Shown here piece by piece: positions 40,201 to 54,944 of a stretch of DNA of 64,000 nt (its first letter is position 1; every line of letters starts with the position of its first letter). Under the pieces are notes generated by a model. The model was not told the DNA's origin, ran no database searches, and saw only the letters and a list, made by a program, of their open reading frames with translations. Made by a program: the position numbers and the translations under genes. Location of the stretch: assembly GCA_964019155.1 (NCBI GenBank), contig OZ025243.1:5485036-5549035 (forward strand). Direction: 5' to 3'. Source of the DNA: Osedax fenrisi (taxonomy: Eukaryota; Annelida; Polychaeta; Sabellida; Siboglinidae).

Positions 40201-43200
40201 TATATGATAAAAACTAAGTGTTGATTGCTAATATATAACAAAACAATAGGATATATAGGTTTTAAATGATATACATATCAATGTGGCGAGTAAATTCTAA
40301 TTTATATTGCATGTAATTTAATTGAGCTATATAAATATTAGTTGTATGGAAACCGCGCAGTACCTAAACTATTTAGGTGATTCGATACTACTGCTAGTAG
40401 CGGCGGGGAGTAGTTATTAATTATTTTGCATATATAAGGAGTGTTATCTATAAGCTTAGAAAAATCTTTGTAAATAGTAAATTAACTTGATTATTAAGAT
40501 TAGTTTTTTTTTAAATATTAGTTTTATGGTTTTTTGATTAAATATAAATTAAGGGGACATGATACCATTGATTTTTTCGGAAAAAAATTGAATTTAAATT
40601 TTTTTTTAATGTAAAATTATAATACTATACATATTATCTTTTATGTGGTGTTTAAATTATATTTATTACATTATTCATTTTGTTTATATTATATTATTTG
40701 TACCTGTATATTCATATTGTTTATATTCATATATTATATTTGAAACTTGATTTACTCAGAATAATTATTTGTTATCAATCATGCTGACATAACTAGTATT
40801 AACTTTTGTACAATTGAATATTTTTTCTTCATTTTTTCAAAATAACTAGATAAAACCTGTAAGATTAAAGTTATTTGTCAAAATTAAAAAATATTTATTT
40901 AAAAAATTTTAATTAGCAATTTAGTTGGAAAATTAAAATTTTTTATCAGATATTTCAAATATTTTTTTTAGAAACGTATAAAATAAAAATGTGTATACAT
41001 CTATAAATTTCAACATATAATATAAAAATATGGAATATTATTAATAGATAAAAAAGTGAATATTTTTTGAGTTAATAGATTTTTAAAAATAGCATTTTTT
41101 CGTATCTTTTACATGTAAACCAAACGATGGTATCGCATCCCCTTAAATAGCTATTCTATTATAAATAAATATTATGTATTTACATACTATATTAAAATGA
41201 CAATATATTAACAAGACCTCCTATAACCTCGAGGTTGTAGGAGGTCTTGATATTACAATATATAATTTTATATTATTATAAAATAATAATATTTATATTA
41301 AATAATTATTTTCATCCATGAAAAAACCAAAAATCCATAAATAAACCCAAAAAACCAATATAAACTAGGTAAAAACTAAAAACCAAAAAACCTGGAGCCA
41401 AAAAAAAGGTTTTTTGCCAACTATGGATGTCCACCTATCGTAAAGTTAATTTGATTGTATTGTTACAATAATTGTAGTTTAGCATATAATATTAACTTTA
41501 CGATCGGCAGACATCTATACATATAATACAATACAATCAAGTTAACTTAATGATCGACGGATATAAATTTCTATAATATTGAATATCAAATTATCTTTAC
41601 GATCTACGAACATCGATGTCCGTCGAATTTGTCCACTGATCTTAAAGTTCTATTGATCACGAATTAATAATAAGTTAATATAGTCGTTGGGTCAACAGAA
41701 AAATTAATCACTTACCATAATAGGTACACAATTTTAGAATAGTGTATAATAATAATAATTATTATAATAATTATTATTATTATAATTATGGGACGTGACA
41801 TAGATTAGTTTTATATTTTATTACATATTCTATGAGTTTATATTGAAAGAATATAATAATGCTTATTTTAAATATAATGGAATATAAAAAACTTTAACCT
41901 TTCGGTCTAGCCACTCTATGTAGTAATAAATACTGCTCAGGCGTGGTGTCCTAAATGGACAGATTATTGTGTGTTGTAGGTGATCCTGAAAAGAAATGTT
42001 TAATAGTCCTGTTAAATAATAAATCAATAATAATATCTTTAAAAAAAACTATTATAATCATTATGTTAATCATATGTTATTCTTATTATCATAATAATTA
42101 TGATAATTATTATCATAATAAAAATAAAATAAGATTATTGATATAATACAACCTAAGTATATTAATGTATAAACTACTTTTTAATGATTATATAACTACA
42201 TAACTATACAATGATCGAACATAATAGGAATAGTAATTAATAATTTATTAATTTATAAATGTATTTATATATTTTGGAATTTGTAATCATTTTGGATTTA
42301 GACTGACATCGGCCTCCAATATGTCACATGTCACATGTATAACCATGAGTTCAAGTAAACAATTCGTGTAGGAATAATATAATATTATATATATAATATA
42401 TATTATATAATATAAGCATACGCGTATGCCACGGTATTAAGATATGTATTTATAATATACATTGTATATATATAACCTAATTTCATAACCTAATTATTAT
42501 GGTAAGCGATTGAGGAATTGTTATGTTGATATGAGTGGTTTACTAAACTAATATAGTTTAAAATATATTCTATAATCAATGTAGTCTGTAGTATATAACT
42601 CTCCACTATATCAATGCAGTCTGTAGTATATAACACTCCTCTATATAACTTATTATTTTTGTCCGAGTTATATTCAATTTTTATTAATATTAAATTGTTA
42701 TCGTATTATTATTTTCTTCCCGCACAAGCGAAGGGGTCTACATGACCCTATTTAGTGCTTAATAAACCGAATATTATCATCATCATAATTAATATAATTA
42801 GTATTAGTATTATAGTTATTATAATCTATATGTATTGTAATAGAGTATTAACATCTGCTTGTGTAGATTATATAAAATATGTGTATTTATATTTGTGAAT
42901 TAATTGTATAGTAAATGAGTTTATATCATAAGTAAACTCAAGTAAATATTTGTCTTTTGGACCACTTTTAAGATTGGTATTAATATATAAATCGTAATGT
43001 ATATAAAAACATATATATAATTTATTTATTTAAAAAATCTCAAATGTTAATCTATTTTTATGATGATTGTGTTCATTAAGTTTAGATTATGTAGTTCTTG
43101 CATAATATTACATTTCTAGAATATATACTGAAGAAGCAAGATAACTAATTAATGAAATATATACTATTTGTTGTCAAACAGATATAGGGTGTACTGACTG

Positions 43201-46200
43201 GACTGCATGGGGGACGTGTATAGGTACCCCTTGTGGCTTTGGGATGGCTGAGAGAAGCAGGAAATGTGTTGTCAATGGGAAATATGTGAAGGAATCTGAC
43301 TACCTCGACTGTAAGGTAGCATATGTTTAATCTATTTATTTTCCTTCGTATATAGGTGGTATCATAGTTTAGTTATATATTATAGTGTCAAATTTATATA
43401 AATATTACACATATATAAGTATAATATTAGATATTTTTTCCATATTTTAATATGTAAATAAATAAATAAAATAAAATAATCATTATTATCATAATGATAT
43501 TCAATCTCACTTAATAAATATTAATTATAATATATTACAAATAATAATGAATATAACTTGTATAGGTTGCATGTACAACTACTGTATTGACTACTGTATC
43601 ATCAACAATAGACCCAGGTATTATGTTATGCAATATACATTCCTACAATAGAATATAACATTATGATATATTAAGATATATTAGATGTATTAGTTATAAT
43701 ATTGTATACTATAATGCTATGAATTGGTTTAATTTTTATAGATATTATAATTTTAATATTATAGAAAGGGTTTATATATTAATAACTTTCTGAAGCATAA
43801 CTACTATATATCATTATATATAAATATATAATGAATATGTCGACCAAAGTAAAAATATCAATTTATATTTCATAATATTTTTATAATTGATAATGGATTA
43901 TAGTAACAAATAATTAAATTAATTAAATTTCAAATTCGATGAATTATATCCCTATATATATATGACAACAATAGATACAGGGTGTAAACAATGGAGTGAA
44001 TGGGGTGAATGTAGTGGAACCCCATGTGAATTGGGCGCTTCCAAAAGAACTAGGAAATGTCTCGTTGATGGAAAATATGAAAATAAATACGAAGAAATAG
44101 ACTGTAAGGTTATCATTAAAAGAGTATGTTGCTAATCTAGTTATAATAATATAAATATGTGTATATATTGTTATATTTTGTTATTATCATTTTATTTTGG
44201 TAAAATCCTTTCATCCCATCCATGAACTTAGATGAAGTTTTCATGTATAACAATATAACTATAATATCACTTGAATAATTATATTATATAATTAATAATC
44301 TTTCATTTACAACAAATATCGTTAAGAAATTTGCAATATAACCATCAAAATTTGATGTTTTATGACACCTACTAGTCTGTCATATTCTAAATATTTTGTA
44401 AATAAATAAAATAATAATATTGTAAAATATTAGGTATTATAAATTCATTACATTTTATGAATATTAGATCGATTTTAAAATTTTTTGAAAAATATGTTTA
44501 GCTTATAAATATTAAAAAAAAATATTACTTTATTTTTCAACATCAATTTACTCAGTAACTTTTTTTATGATAAGTAATATTACTAAAACATTAATATCTT
44601 TTTTATTATTGAATATTTTTTTATAAAACCTTCTGCATTGGAAATACAGTCAAAGCTCGATAACTCAACATTGACGGGACGGAGTTTTCATATTGAGTTA
44701 GCGAGTATGTTGAGTTATCGGATGTATAAATTAATTACTTAATTAATGTTTTGTTCACATAAATGCATTCAAAATAGTACTCGTATGATAATATAATAAT
44801 TGTAATTGTATTTTTACGTTTATATATTTATATCCATATATTATTAAATAAAACCATGTTAAATAATGTATGTTGAATTATATTTGTTGAGAAATGTAGT
44901 TTAAGATACGAATCCAACAACATATGTTTGTGATATTTTGATTTTTCATAAATGTTGAGTTATCGGATGTATATTTACATGTAATGTATAGGCTAGGATT
45001 ATAAAAACGATGTTGAGTTATATGTATGTTGAGTTATATTTGTTGAGTAATAGGGTTTTTGTTAACATGTAAAAGATACGAATCCAACCAAATATGTTGT
45101 GGATGTTGAGTTATCGGCAATGTTGAGTTATCGGCATGTTGAGTTACCGAGCTTCTACTGTATATGTATATATAGATTAAAACAATACAATGAAATTTAT
45201 AAATTTATAAAAATAAAATATATATATGACATTATTTAGAATAATATCTAATAATTTATAATTATAAATGATATATTCATTATTATAAAATTATAAACTA
45301 CTTGTATATATTTATATAGAATTTTGTTTTATTGCATATAAAGCCGTATTTATTAACCATATATAGAAAACAAAATTAGGTCATAAGCCACTATAGATAA
45401 GAAATTGAACCATATTACATAATAATACTCCACACCCCCTTAAGGGGATCCCGCACATAACATGCAATTTGACAATTTCGTGTATAAATAGATAAGAAAA
45501 ACATAGCTATGTTTAGACCTAGGTCTACTAAAAAAAATATAACTGATATTCTATTCATTCAATTGAACTAGTTTTTTTTGTATTGTATTCATAACAGGGT
45601 GACGATAAAAAAGGACGAGTTGAGGGTTAAAGGTTACATTTGAAATACGAGTTAATAGTATATACATATATTTTGTATAGATATTTGTGGGTTATTTGTT
45701 TAATTGATTTAGTTTTGTCCTGTTTTGTTTTTTTAGCTGCATTACATCCCAAAGTGATCCTATACAAATTTATTTTGCATTTAAAATTTAACCTTTGAAC
45801 CTCAACTCGTCCTTTTTGATCTTAACCCTTCATAACATATACATGCATAGGAAAATACAAATTTATTTTTAATATTATTATTTATTATATTATATATATC
45901 TAAATTAATAATTATCAATAATAAAATTATGGTTTTCTATAGAAATTATCATTTTATATAATGACTACTATATATTTTATTAATTATCTCTATATTTTAC
46001 TATTCACATAATTAAATTTTATATAAAGCAAAACAAATTAATAATATAATTATAATAGTTTTTATGTTCTATATGTTTGAATGCATATCGCGAAATAATT
46101 ATGCTGACAAAACAGCATTTGAAGTTTGACAGCATAAAAATGTAATATTGAATATAATAGCATTATCTTATCATCAAAAAACACATTGTTATGCAATTTC

Positions 46201-46342
46201 TAGACTGAATTCATGTCTAATTTTTTTACATATAATAAAAAACACTACAATAGATATTATTATGGAATAAAAAAAATATGAATATAAATAAATTAGCATA
46301 ACTTTAAATATATGGGATCCCCTTTAAGGTGTCAATATTTTA

Positions 46343-46377
<35 letters not shown>

Positions 46378-46653
46378 TATTTATTAGATGAATTTTAATT
46401 TAATTTTTTCTGTTAAATTACAATTATATTTATATAATGTTATCTTCTAAAAGGCTTCAAAATAATATGAATATTTTCTGTTGTTGTTGCCCATTAAAAG
46501 CCTATGAAAGCCAATCATTTATTTATAAACAATTATATACGATCACTACTAAATATTATTTAAATACTTATTTTATTGGTTCGGATGGGGATCGAACCCA
46601 CACCCTACTATCTGTGTGTCAGACGCCTTTGCCAACTGATCCACACATGCAAT

Positions 46654-46698
<45 letters not shown>

Positions 46699-49600
46699 TT
46701 AACATTTACAGGTTGCATGTACAACTACAGTAACTACAACAATTGACTCAGGTATTAACATATTTATATTTTTATTAATTATTTAGAATTACTGACATTA
46801 TAATCATAAGTATAAATAAATATCTCAGCATTTAAAAAAATGTATAGAATTGAAATAAATAGAATTACAATTAACATTTATTTCTATAATAAAATGTACA
46901 AGAGATTCTTAATTAACACAAATATACTAATTTGTATCCCTCTATTCATATAAGTATCTTCAATATAATTTAAACATTCATTTATAACTATTTCATATAG
47001 TTTTTAAATATAATAAAATAATTATAATCTATTTTATTATATAATTCTATAAAATAGTATGCTTTTTTATTTTTAAAATATAATATAGAAGTATTAATTG
47101 ATGTTTCCATTTGTATAAACTAAACTACAAAAAAGCTTTATTTTAAATATAATTGAGTTATAAGTTTAGATATGTTAAATTATGACTTATTATCAATGTA
47201 AACTTTACATTACATTGTAAAGTATATTTTATATTAATATATATATTTTATATTCTATAAGCTATTCTAAATATATACTGAATATTTCTATGATATCCGA
47301 CTAATGAATTCATTAATATATAATATAATAATATATTGATATAAGTAAGTCTCCTACTTTTTTTATTATCTGTATATTTTATATTTTTATATTTTTAATT
47401 GAAGGCCAGCAATAGTTTGTGTTGTTACATGTTAAGGAAAGAGAATATAGAGGTCTATTAGAATACTGATGAATTTGAAATTGTGTAAGAACTAATTTCT
47501 AATTTTTGTATTACGTAAGATAACATTAATATCTATTACTTATCTATTATTAAGCCTCTAATATTCTCCTATAGGAGATATATATATCAAGTATAAGTAA
47601 TAAAATGTAGATTTAGTACATTTGTACTAACAACATGATAAAATATATATATTTTTACCTTTTTTTTTGTAACATAATTGTTCCTATACAATATCTAAAA
47701 TGTTATTAAATTATCAAATAGACTAACATTGTATAATCTATATATTAGGTATATACTTTGATAATGTTATAAAGATTCATAAAAGGGAACAAAAGCTATT
47801 GGGTATTAGCATAACATTTAAACAATTTCCTGAGATATAAACTTCTAAAGTATTATTTATATGTCATGTGTACTAAATGATACAAAATGGGTAACTAAAT
47901 TAAAAAGTGGATAACTTTTGCGATTGAGTATGAAATATCAATATTTTTTTTTACTATTTTGATAACATATATATATATTACTATATCTAATTTTCTAAGC
48001 TCTAATAATATGTATAAAATAATAAAAAGTAAATTTAGCAATTTTTACTGACTTATTAATAACATATATATTTTATTATATATTTATAATTAATATTTTA
48101 GGTATTTATTATTACTCTTGAATGACATATAAAAAATAGGAAAAATGATATACTGGTTAAATATAAACATATAAAAAATATCATTGCTAATAAAATAAAA
48201 ATTGCTAAAAAAAATTGTTTTTCTAATGATATCAAAAATGCAAATACTTCAAAAAAAAAATGGAAAATAATTAATAATAGGTTAAATAGAAAAAATCACA
48301 ATACATTACCAAATAATTTTATAAATACAAATAACAAAGTACTTAATAAGCCTTTAGATATAGCTAATGGATTTAATGAATACTTCATAAACACTATTGA
48401 ACAATTGAATAGTCAATTCAATCAAGTAAATAATAATTCTGTTTTAGACAGTATAAAAACTAACAAAAATACAATATTCCTTACACCAGTTACAGATAAA
48501 GAAATAATTAATATGATTGCCCTAAAGGAACATAAACATTCATTAGATATAAATAAAATAAATATGTATATTTTAGATATATCAAAATCATATATAATTC
48601 AGCCATTAAAGCATATTTTCAATCTATCAATTAATAAAGGAATTTTTCCTGATAAAATGAAAATAGCTATCATAAAACCTATACATAAAAAAAAAAGTAA
48701 AAACAATTTTGAAAATTACAGACCCATATCACTATTACCACAAATATCAAAAATACTTGAAAAATTAATATATAATAGATTAGAACATTTTATAAATAAA
48801 CATAAATTAATATCAAATAATCAATACGGATATCAAAGAAATAAAAATACTATAGATGCAATAACTGAATTCTATACAAACATATTAAATAACAAAGAAA
48901 ATAATAAAAAAACAAATACAATATTTTTAGACCTATCAAAAGCATTTGATATGTTAGACCATAATATTCTATTTAACAAATTAGAAATATATGGTATCAG
49001 AGGTCATGCCTTAAATTTAATTAAAAGCTACCTATTAAATAGAGGTCAAATAACTTCTATTGATAATAAGTTATCTGATATATTAATAAGTAATATAGGA
49101 GTTCCACAGGGTTCAGTTCTGGGACCATTGCTATTCATTATTTATATAAATGATATAACACTATTAACAGAAAATGATATAAATATAACCACTATTTTAT
49201 TTGCTGATGATACATCAGTTAGTGTTTCAGCCAATAAAATAAGTGTTTTAATAAATGATACAAAAAAAATATTAGATAAATTAGAAATATGGTTTAAAAA
49301 AAATAAATTAATAGTAAATACTGAAAAAACCAAAATAATAATTTTTTTTAAAACACGTGAATTTTCGAATTTTAATATTGACTACGCTATATACAATCAA
49401 CAAATACAAATAATAGATAAATATAAATTTCTAGGTATTATAATAGATACTAAACTAAATTTTAAAACACATATATTATCAATAAAAAAAAAAATCTTAC
49501 AAATAACTTATATGATTAGAAAATGTTCTAATGAATTACCACATCATATTCTTATGTTACTATATAATTCACTTTTTTTATCTAATCTTCATTATGGGAT

Positions 49601-52600
49601 AGAAATATGGGGCAACAATTATAGTAATATAATAAAACCTCTATATAATATACAAAAAAAAATACTTAAAATAATATATCTTAAAAAAACTAATACAACC
49701 TATAATTCACAATATACAAATAAAGATATACAACCCCTACCCATATACACAAACACACTTACTATAAAGCAAATCACTGAATATAAAACATTATGTTACA
49801 TGTATAAAAATAAAAATAGATTCAAAAATAACATTAATAAAAACAATAACTATAATCTAAGAAATAACAATGAATATGAAATAAAAAATAAAAAATTTAC
49901 TTTAACAAATAATAGTTTATTAATAGTTGGAATTAAATTATGGAATAAACTAGATGAAAATATAAAAAAAAGTAAAAACATTAACATATTTAAAAGAAAA
50001 ATAAAAAAAATACTTATTTCAGAGAATAATTAAAGATATAAGATGAAGAGAAAGAAGAGGATGGCAGCCTTTATAAAAGTCGATGACTTACTGGTAGCCT
50101 TTTGGAGAAATTTTTGTTTTTATTATAGCTATTATATTATTATTATTATGATTTGTTAATCAAACATATATGTAATACTCCAATAAATTTGTTTCATTTC
50201 ATTCATTTCATATTATATATTATTTATAAGATGATTAATTATATTTTCATATTTTAATAAAATAATTTTGTTGAAACAAATTTAAAACGGATGTAACGCC
50301 TTAAATAATAACATTTAAAAATAAAATTTTATATATAATATTTTTATTACAATTTAAACTTGTTTTTAAATTTATGATTTCAATATGATTATATAAAATC
50401 ATAATATAATTAAATACACATTGTATTATTTAAAATGACAACATAATTAAATTAGAAAAAAAACATCTTTTAATTGAAACCGAATTTATAAATAAATTCT
50501 TATTTTTAATAAAATATATATATGGAAATTCAAATTAAAAAATATAAATCAAATTTTATTTTACACCTAATAAATATTTCTGATTCTCTAATTTAAATAT
50601 TAAAATCATTTAAATATATGAAATATATATTTGATAAGTATCTATTTTGGTGTACAAAAGTTACAATTGTAGATATAGGGATCAGACGTCCTGTCCCTGC
50701 TATTACTAATAATAGCAAATAATCTATATGTAATATCTTCATTTCTGATATTTTCTTTAATTTAAAGTATACGCACAAAATCAATTTTTAGCTTTATAGA
50801 ATTTTCTATAGTGAAACATTATTTTTTTTTACAAATTATATATTTTATAAATAAAGTTTCATTATATATAAATATTTGCGATGGTACAGATATCTTATTA
50901 TTTCATAATAAACAATAGATTATGTATTATAAATCAGTATTTGATTAATATAAATATCTATAGATATGTATATATACATGTCTATACAATATACATACAC
51001 ATATACATACACACATACCTACATATATATGTATATAAATACATGAGATTAAATGTGGGTTATTAGTAATAACTTATTACTAATAATTATCTTTAAAACT
51101 ATTTATAAAGGTATGCATACAATAGATTATTGATATTATATTATCAGTAGCTAATATTTAAATGTATAGACAACAACATATATTTTAACTAAATAACTAC
51201 ACTTTAATGGTTAAACACCCAAACCACAACAGATATAGGGTGTACAGACTGGACTGCATGGGGGGCGTGTATAGGTACCCCTTGTGGCTTTGGGATGGCT
51301 GAGAGAAGCAGGAAATGTGTTGTCAATGGGAAATACGTGAAGGAATCTGACTACCTCGACTGTAAGGTAGTATATGTTTAATCTATGTATCTTCCTTCGT
51401 ATATAGGTGGTATCATAGTTTAGTTATATATTATAGTCAACTTTATATACATTTATATATATGAAACATATAAATATAATATTAGATATTTTTTATATTT
51501 GAATATTCAAATTAATAAATAAATTAAAATAAATCATTATTATAAAATTATATTCAATCTCACTATATATACAATTAATAAATATTAATTATAATATATT
51601 ACAAATAATAATGAATATAACTTGTATAGGTTGCATGTACAACTACTGTATTGACTACTGTATCATCAACAATAGACCCAGGTATTATGTTATGCAATAT
51701 ACATTCCTACAATAGAATATAACATTATGATATATTAAGATATATTAGATGTATTAGTTATAATATTGTATACTATAATGCTATGAATTGGTTTAATTGT
51801 TATAGATATTATAATTTGAATATTATAGAAAGAGTTTATATTTTAATAAATTTCTGAAGCATAACTCCCGTTTAAGTTCATTCATGAGGCAAACATGTTG
51901 TTAACATTAATAATTTTTTTCTGTTATCCAAGTTATTTTTTCGCTTAAACAATTAATTTTTAGAATCAACAAATGTATTACTACTATATATCATTATATA
52001 TAAATATATAATGAATATGTCGACCAAAGTAAAAATATCGATTTATATTTCATAATATTTTTATAATTGATAATGGATTATAGTAACAAATAATTAAATT
52101 AATTAAATTTCAAATTCGATGAATTATATCCCTATATATATGACAACAATAGATACAGGGTGTAAACAATGGAGTGAATGGGGTGAATGTAGTGGAACCC
52201 CATGTGAATTGGGCGCTTCCAAAAGAACTAGGAAATGTCTCGTTGATGGAAAATATGAAAATAAATACGAAGAAATAGACTGTAAGGTTATCATTAAAAG
52301 AGTATGTTGCTAATCTAGTTATAATAATATAAATATGTGTATATATTGTTATATTTTGTTATTATAATTTTATTTTGGTAAAATCCTTTCATCCCATCCA
52401 TGAACTTAGATGAAGTTTTCATGTATAACAATATAACTATAATATCACTTGAATAATTATATTATATAATTAATAATCTTTCATTTACAACAAATATCGT
52501 TAAGAAATTTGCAATATAACTATCAAAATTTGATGTTTTATGACACCTACTAGTCTGTCATATTCTAAATATTTTGTAAATAAATAAAATAATAATATTT

Positions 52601-54590
52601 TAAAATATTAGGTATTATAAATTCATTACATTTTATGAATATTAGATCGATTTTAAAATTTTTTGAAAAATATGTTTAGCTTATAAATATTAAAAAAAAA
52701 TATTACTTTATTTTTCAACATCAATTTACTCAGTAACTTTTTTTATGATAAGTAATGTTACTAAAACATTAATATCTTTTTTATTATTGAATATTTTTTT
52801 ATAAAACCTTCTGCATTGGAAATACAGTCAAAGCTCGATAACTCAACATTGACGGGACGGAGTTTTCATGTTGAGTTAGCGAGTATGTTGAGTTATCGGA
52901 TGTATAAATTAATTACTTAATTAATGTTTTGTTCACATAAATGCATTCAAAATAGTACTCGTATGATAATATAATAATTGTAATTGTATTTTTACGTTTA
53001 TATATTTATATCCATATATTATTAAATAAAACCATGTTATATAATGTATGTTGAATTATATTTGTTGAGAAATGTAGTTTTATTACATGTAAAAGATACG
53101 AATCCAACAACATATGTTTGTGATATTTTGATTTTTCATAAATGTTGAGTTATCGGATGTATATTTACATATAATGTATAGGCTAGGATTATAAAAACGA
53201 TGTTGAGTTATATGTATGTTGAGTTATATTTGTTGAGTAATAGGGTTTTTGTTAACATGTAAAAGATACGAATCCAACCAAATATTTTTTGGATGTTGAG
53301 TTATCGGCAATGTTGAGTTATCGGCATGTTGAGTTACCGAGCTTCTACTGTATATGTATATATAGATTAAAACAATACAATGAAATTTATAAATTTATAA
53401 AAATAAAATATATATAATACATTATTTAGAATAATATCTAATAATTTATAATTATAAATGATATATTTATTATTATAAAATTATAAACTACTTGTATATA
53501 TTTATATAGAATTTTGTTTTATTGCATAAAGCCATATTTATTAGCCATATCTAGAAAAAAAATATGTCATATATAACTTATAAGCCACTATAGATAAAAA
53601 ATTGAACCATATTACATAATAATACTCCATACCTATTTATCTTATATTTTAACATGGTGAATTATATTATTGCTATATTTATCGGCAACGTTGCACGCCC
53701 CCTTAAGGGGATCCCGCACATTACACGCAATTTGACAATTTCGTGTATAAATAGATAGGAAACACATAGGTCTACTAAAAAAAATATAACTGATATTCTA
53801 TTCATTCAATTGAACTAGTTTTTTTTGTATTTATAACAGGGAGACGATCAAAAAGGACGAGGAGAGGGTTAAAGGTTACATTTGAAATACAAGTTAATAG
53901 TATATACAAATATTTTGTATAGATATTTGTTGGTTATTTGGTTTAATTGGTTTGGTTTTGTCCTGTTTTGTTTTTTTAGCTGCATTACATCCCAAAGTGA
54001 TCCTATACAAATTTATTTTGCATTTAAAATTTAACCTTTGAACCTCAACTCGTCTTGAACCTTTTTGATCTTAACCCTTCATAACATATACATGCATAGG
54101 AAAATACAAATTTATTTTTAATATTATTATTTATTATATTATATATATCTAAATTAATAATTATCAATAATAAAATTATGGTTTTCTATAGAAATTATCA
54201 TTTTATACAATGACTACTATATATTTTATTAATTATCTCTATATTTTACTATTCACATAATTAAATTTTATATAAAGCAAAACAAATTAATAATATAATT
54301 ATAATAGTTTTTATGTTCTATATGTTTGAATGCATATCGCGAAATAATAATATGACAAAACAGCATTTGAAGTTTGACAGCATAAAAATGTAATATTGAA
54401 TATAATAGCATTATCTTATCATCAAAAAACACATTGTTATGCAATTTCTAGACTGAATTCATGTCTAATTTTTTTACATATAATAAAAAACACTACAATA
54501 GATATTATTATGGAATAAAAAAAATATGAATATAAATAAATTAGCATAACTTTAAATATATGGGATCCCCTTTAAGGTGTCAATATTTTA

Positions 54591-54625
<35 letters not shown>

Positions 54626-54901
54626 TATTTATTAGATGAATTTTAATTTAATTTTTTCTGTTAAATTACAATTATATTTATATAATGTAATCTTCTAAAA
54701 GGCTTCAAAATAATATGAATATTTTCTGTTGTTGTTGCCCATTAAAAGCCTATGAAAGCCAATCATTTATTTATAAACAATTATATACGATCACTACTAA
54801 ATATTATTTAAATACTTATTTTATTGGTTCGGATGAGTCTCGAACCCACACCCTACTATCTGTGTATCAGACGCCTTTGCCAACTGATCCACACATGCAA
54901 T

Positions 54902-54944
<43 letters not shown>

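Larger units (their letters stand above)
39402..41658. mobile_element. 2.26-kb foldback element carrying nested insertions
   Basis: Left end GATCAAATGAACTTTACGAT; reverse strand of right end GATCAATAGAACTTTAAGAT. Both continue into CGGACAAATTC and GATGTCCG-type blocks. Inside are a CAAAGATTTT-family MITE (39821-40469), a TTAAGGGG MITE (40549-41146) and a hairpin (41212-41249). No transposase. Confidence 0.7.
43182..51232 (+). repeat. Duplication unit A (two TSP/linker pairs)
   Basis: Collinear with 51233-57333 across exons and introns, with near-identical long stretches. It is longer than unit B mainly because of the LINE at 48131-50213. It lacks about 116 bp (present at 51867-51982) and about 70 bp (present near 53625-53690). 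Confidence 0.93.

Noticed and set aside
46576..46652. Possible functional tRNA gene
   Set aside because: A and B boxes are good, but the acceptor stem does not pair, and a SINE body follows. The same applies to 4253, 54830 and 63600.
52119..52313. Single-exon TSP1 gene with its own ATG and stop
   Set aside because: The frame extends into introns by chance in unit B. Splice sites, phases and the duplicate exon at 43975 show that it is an internal exon.
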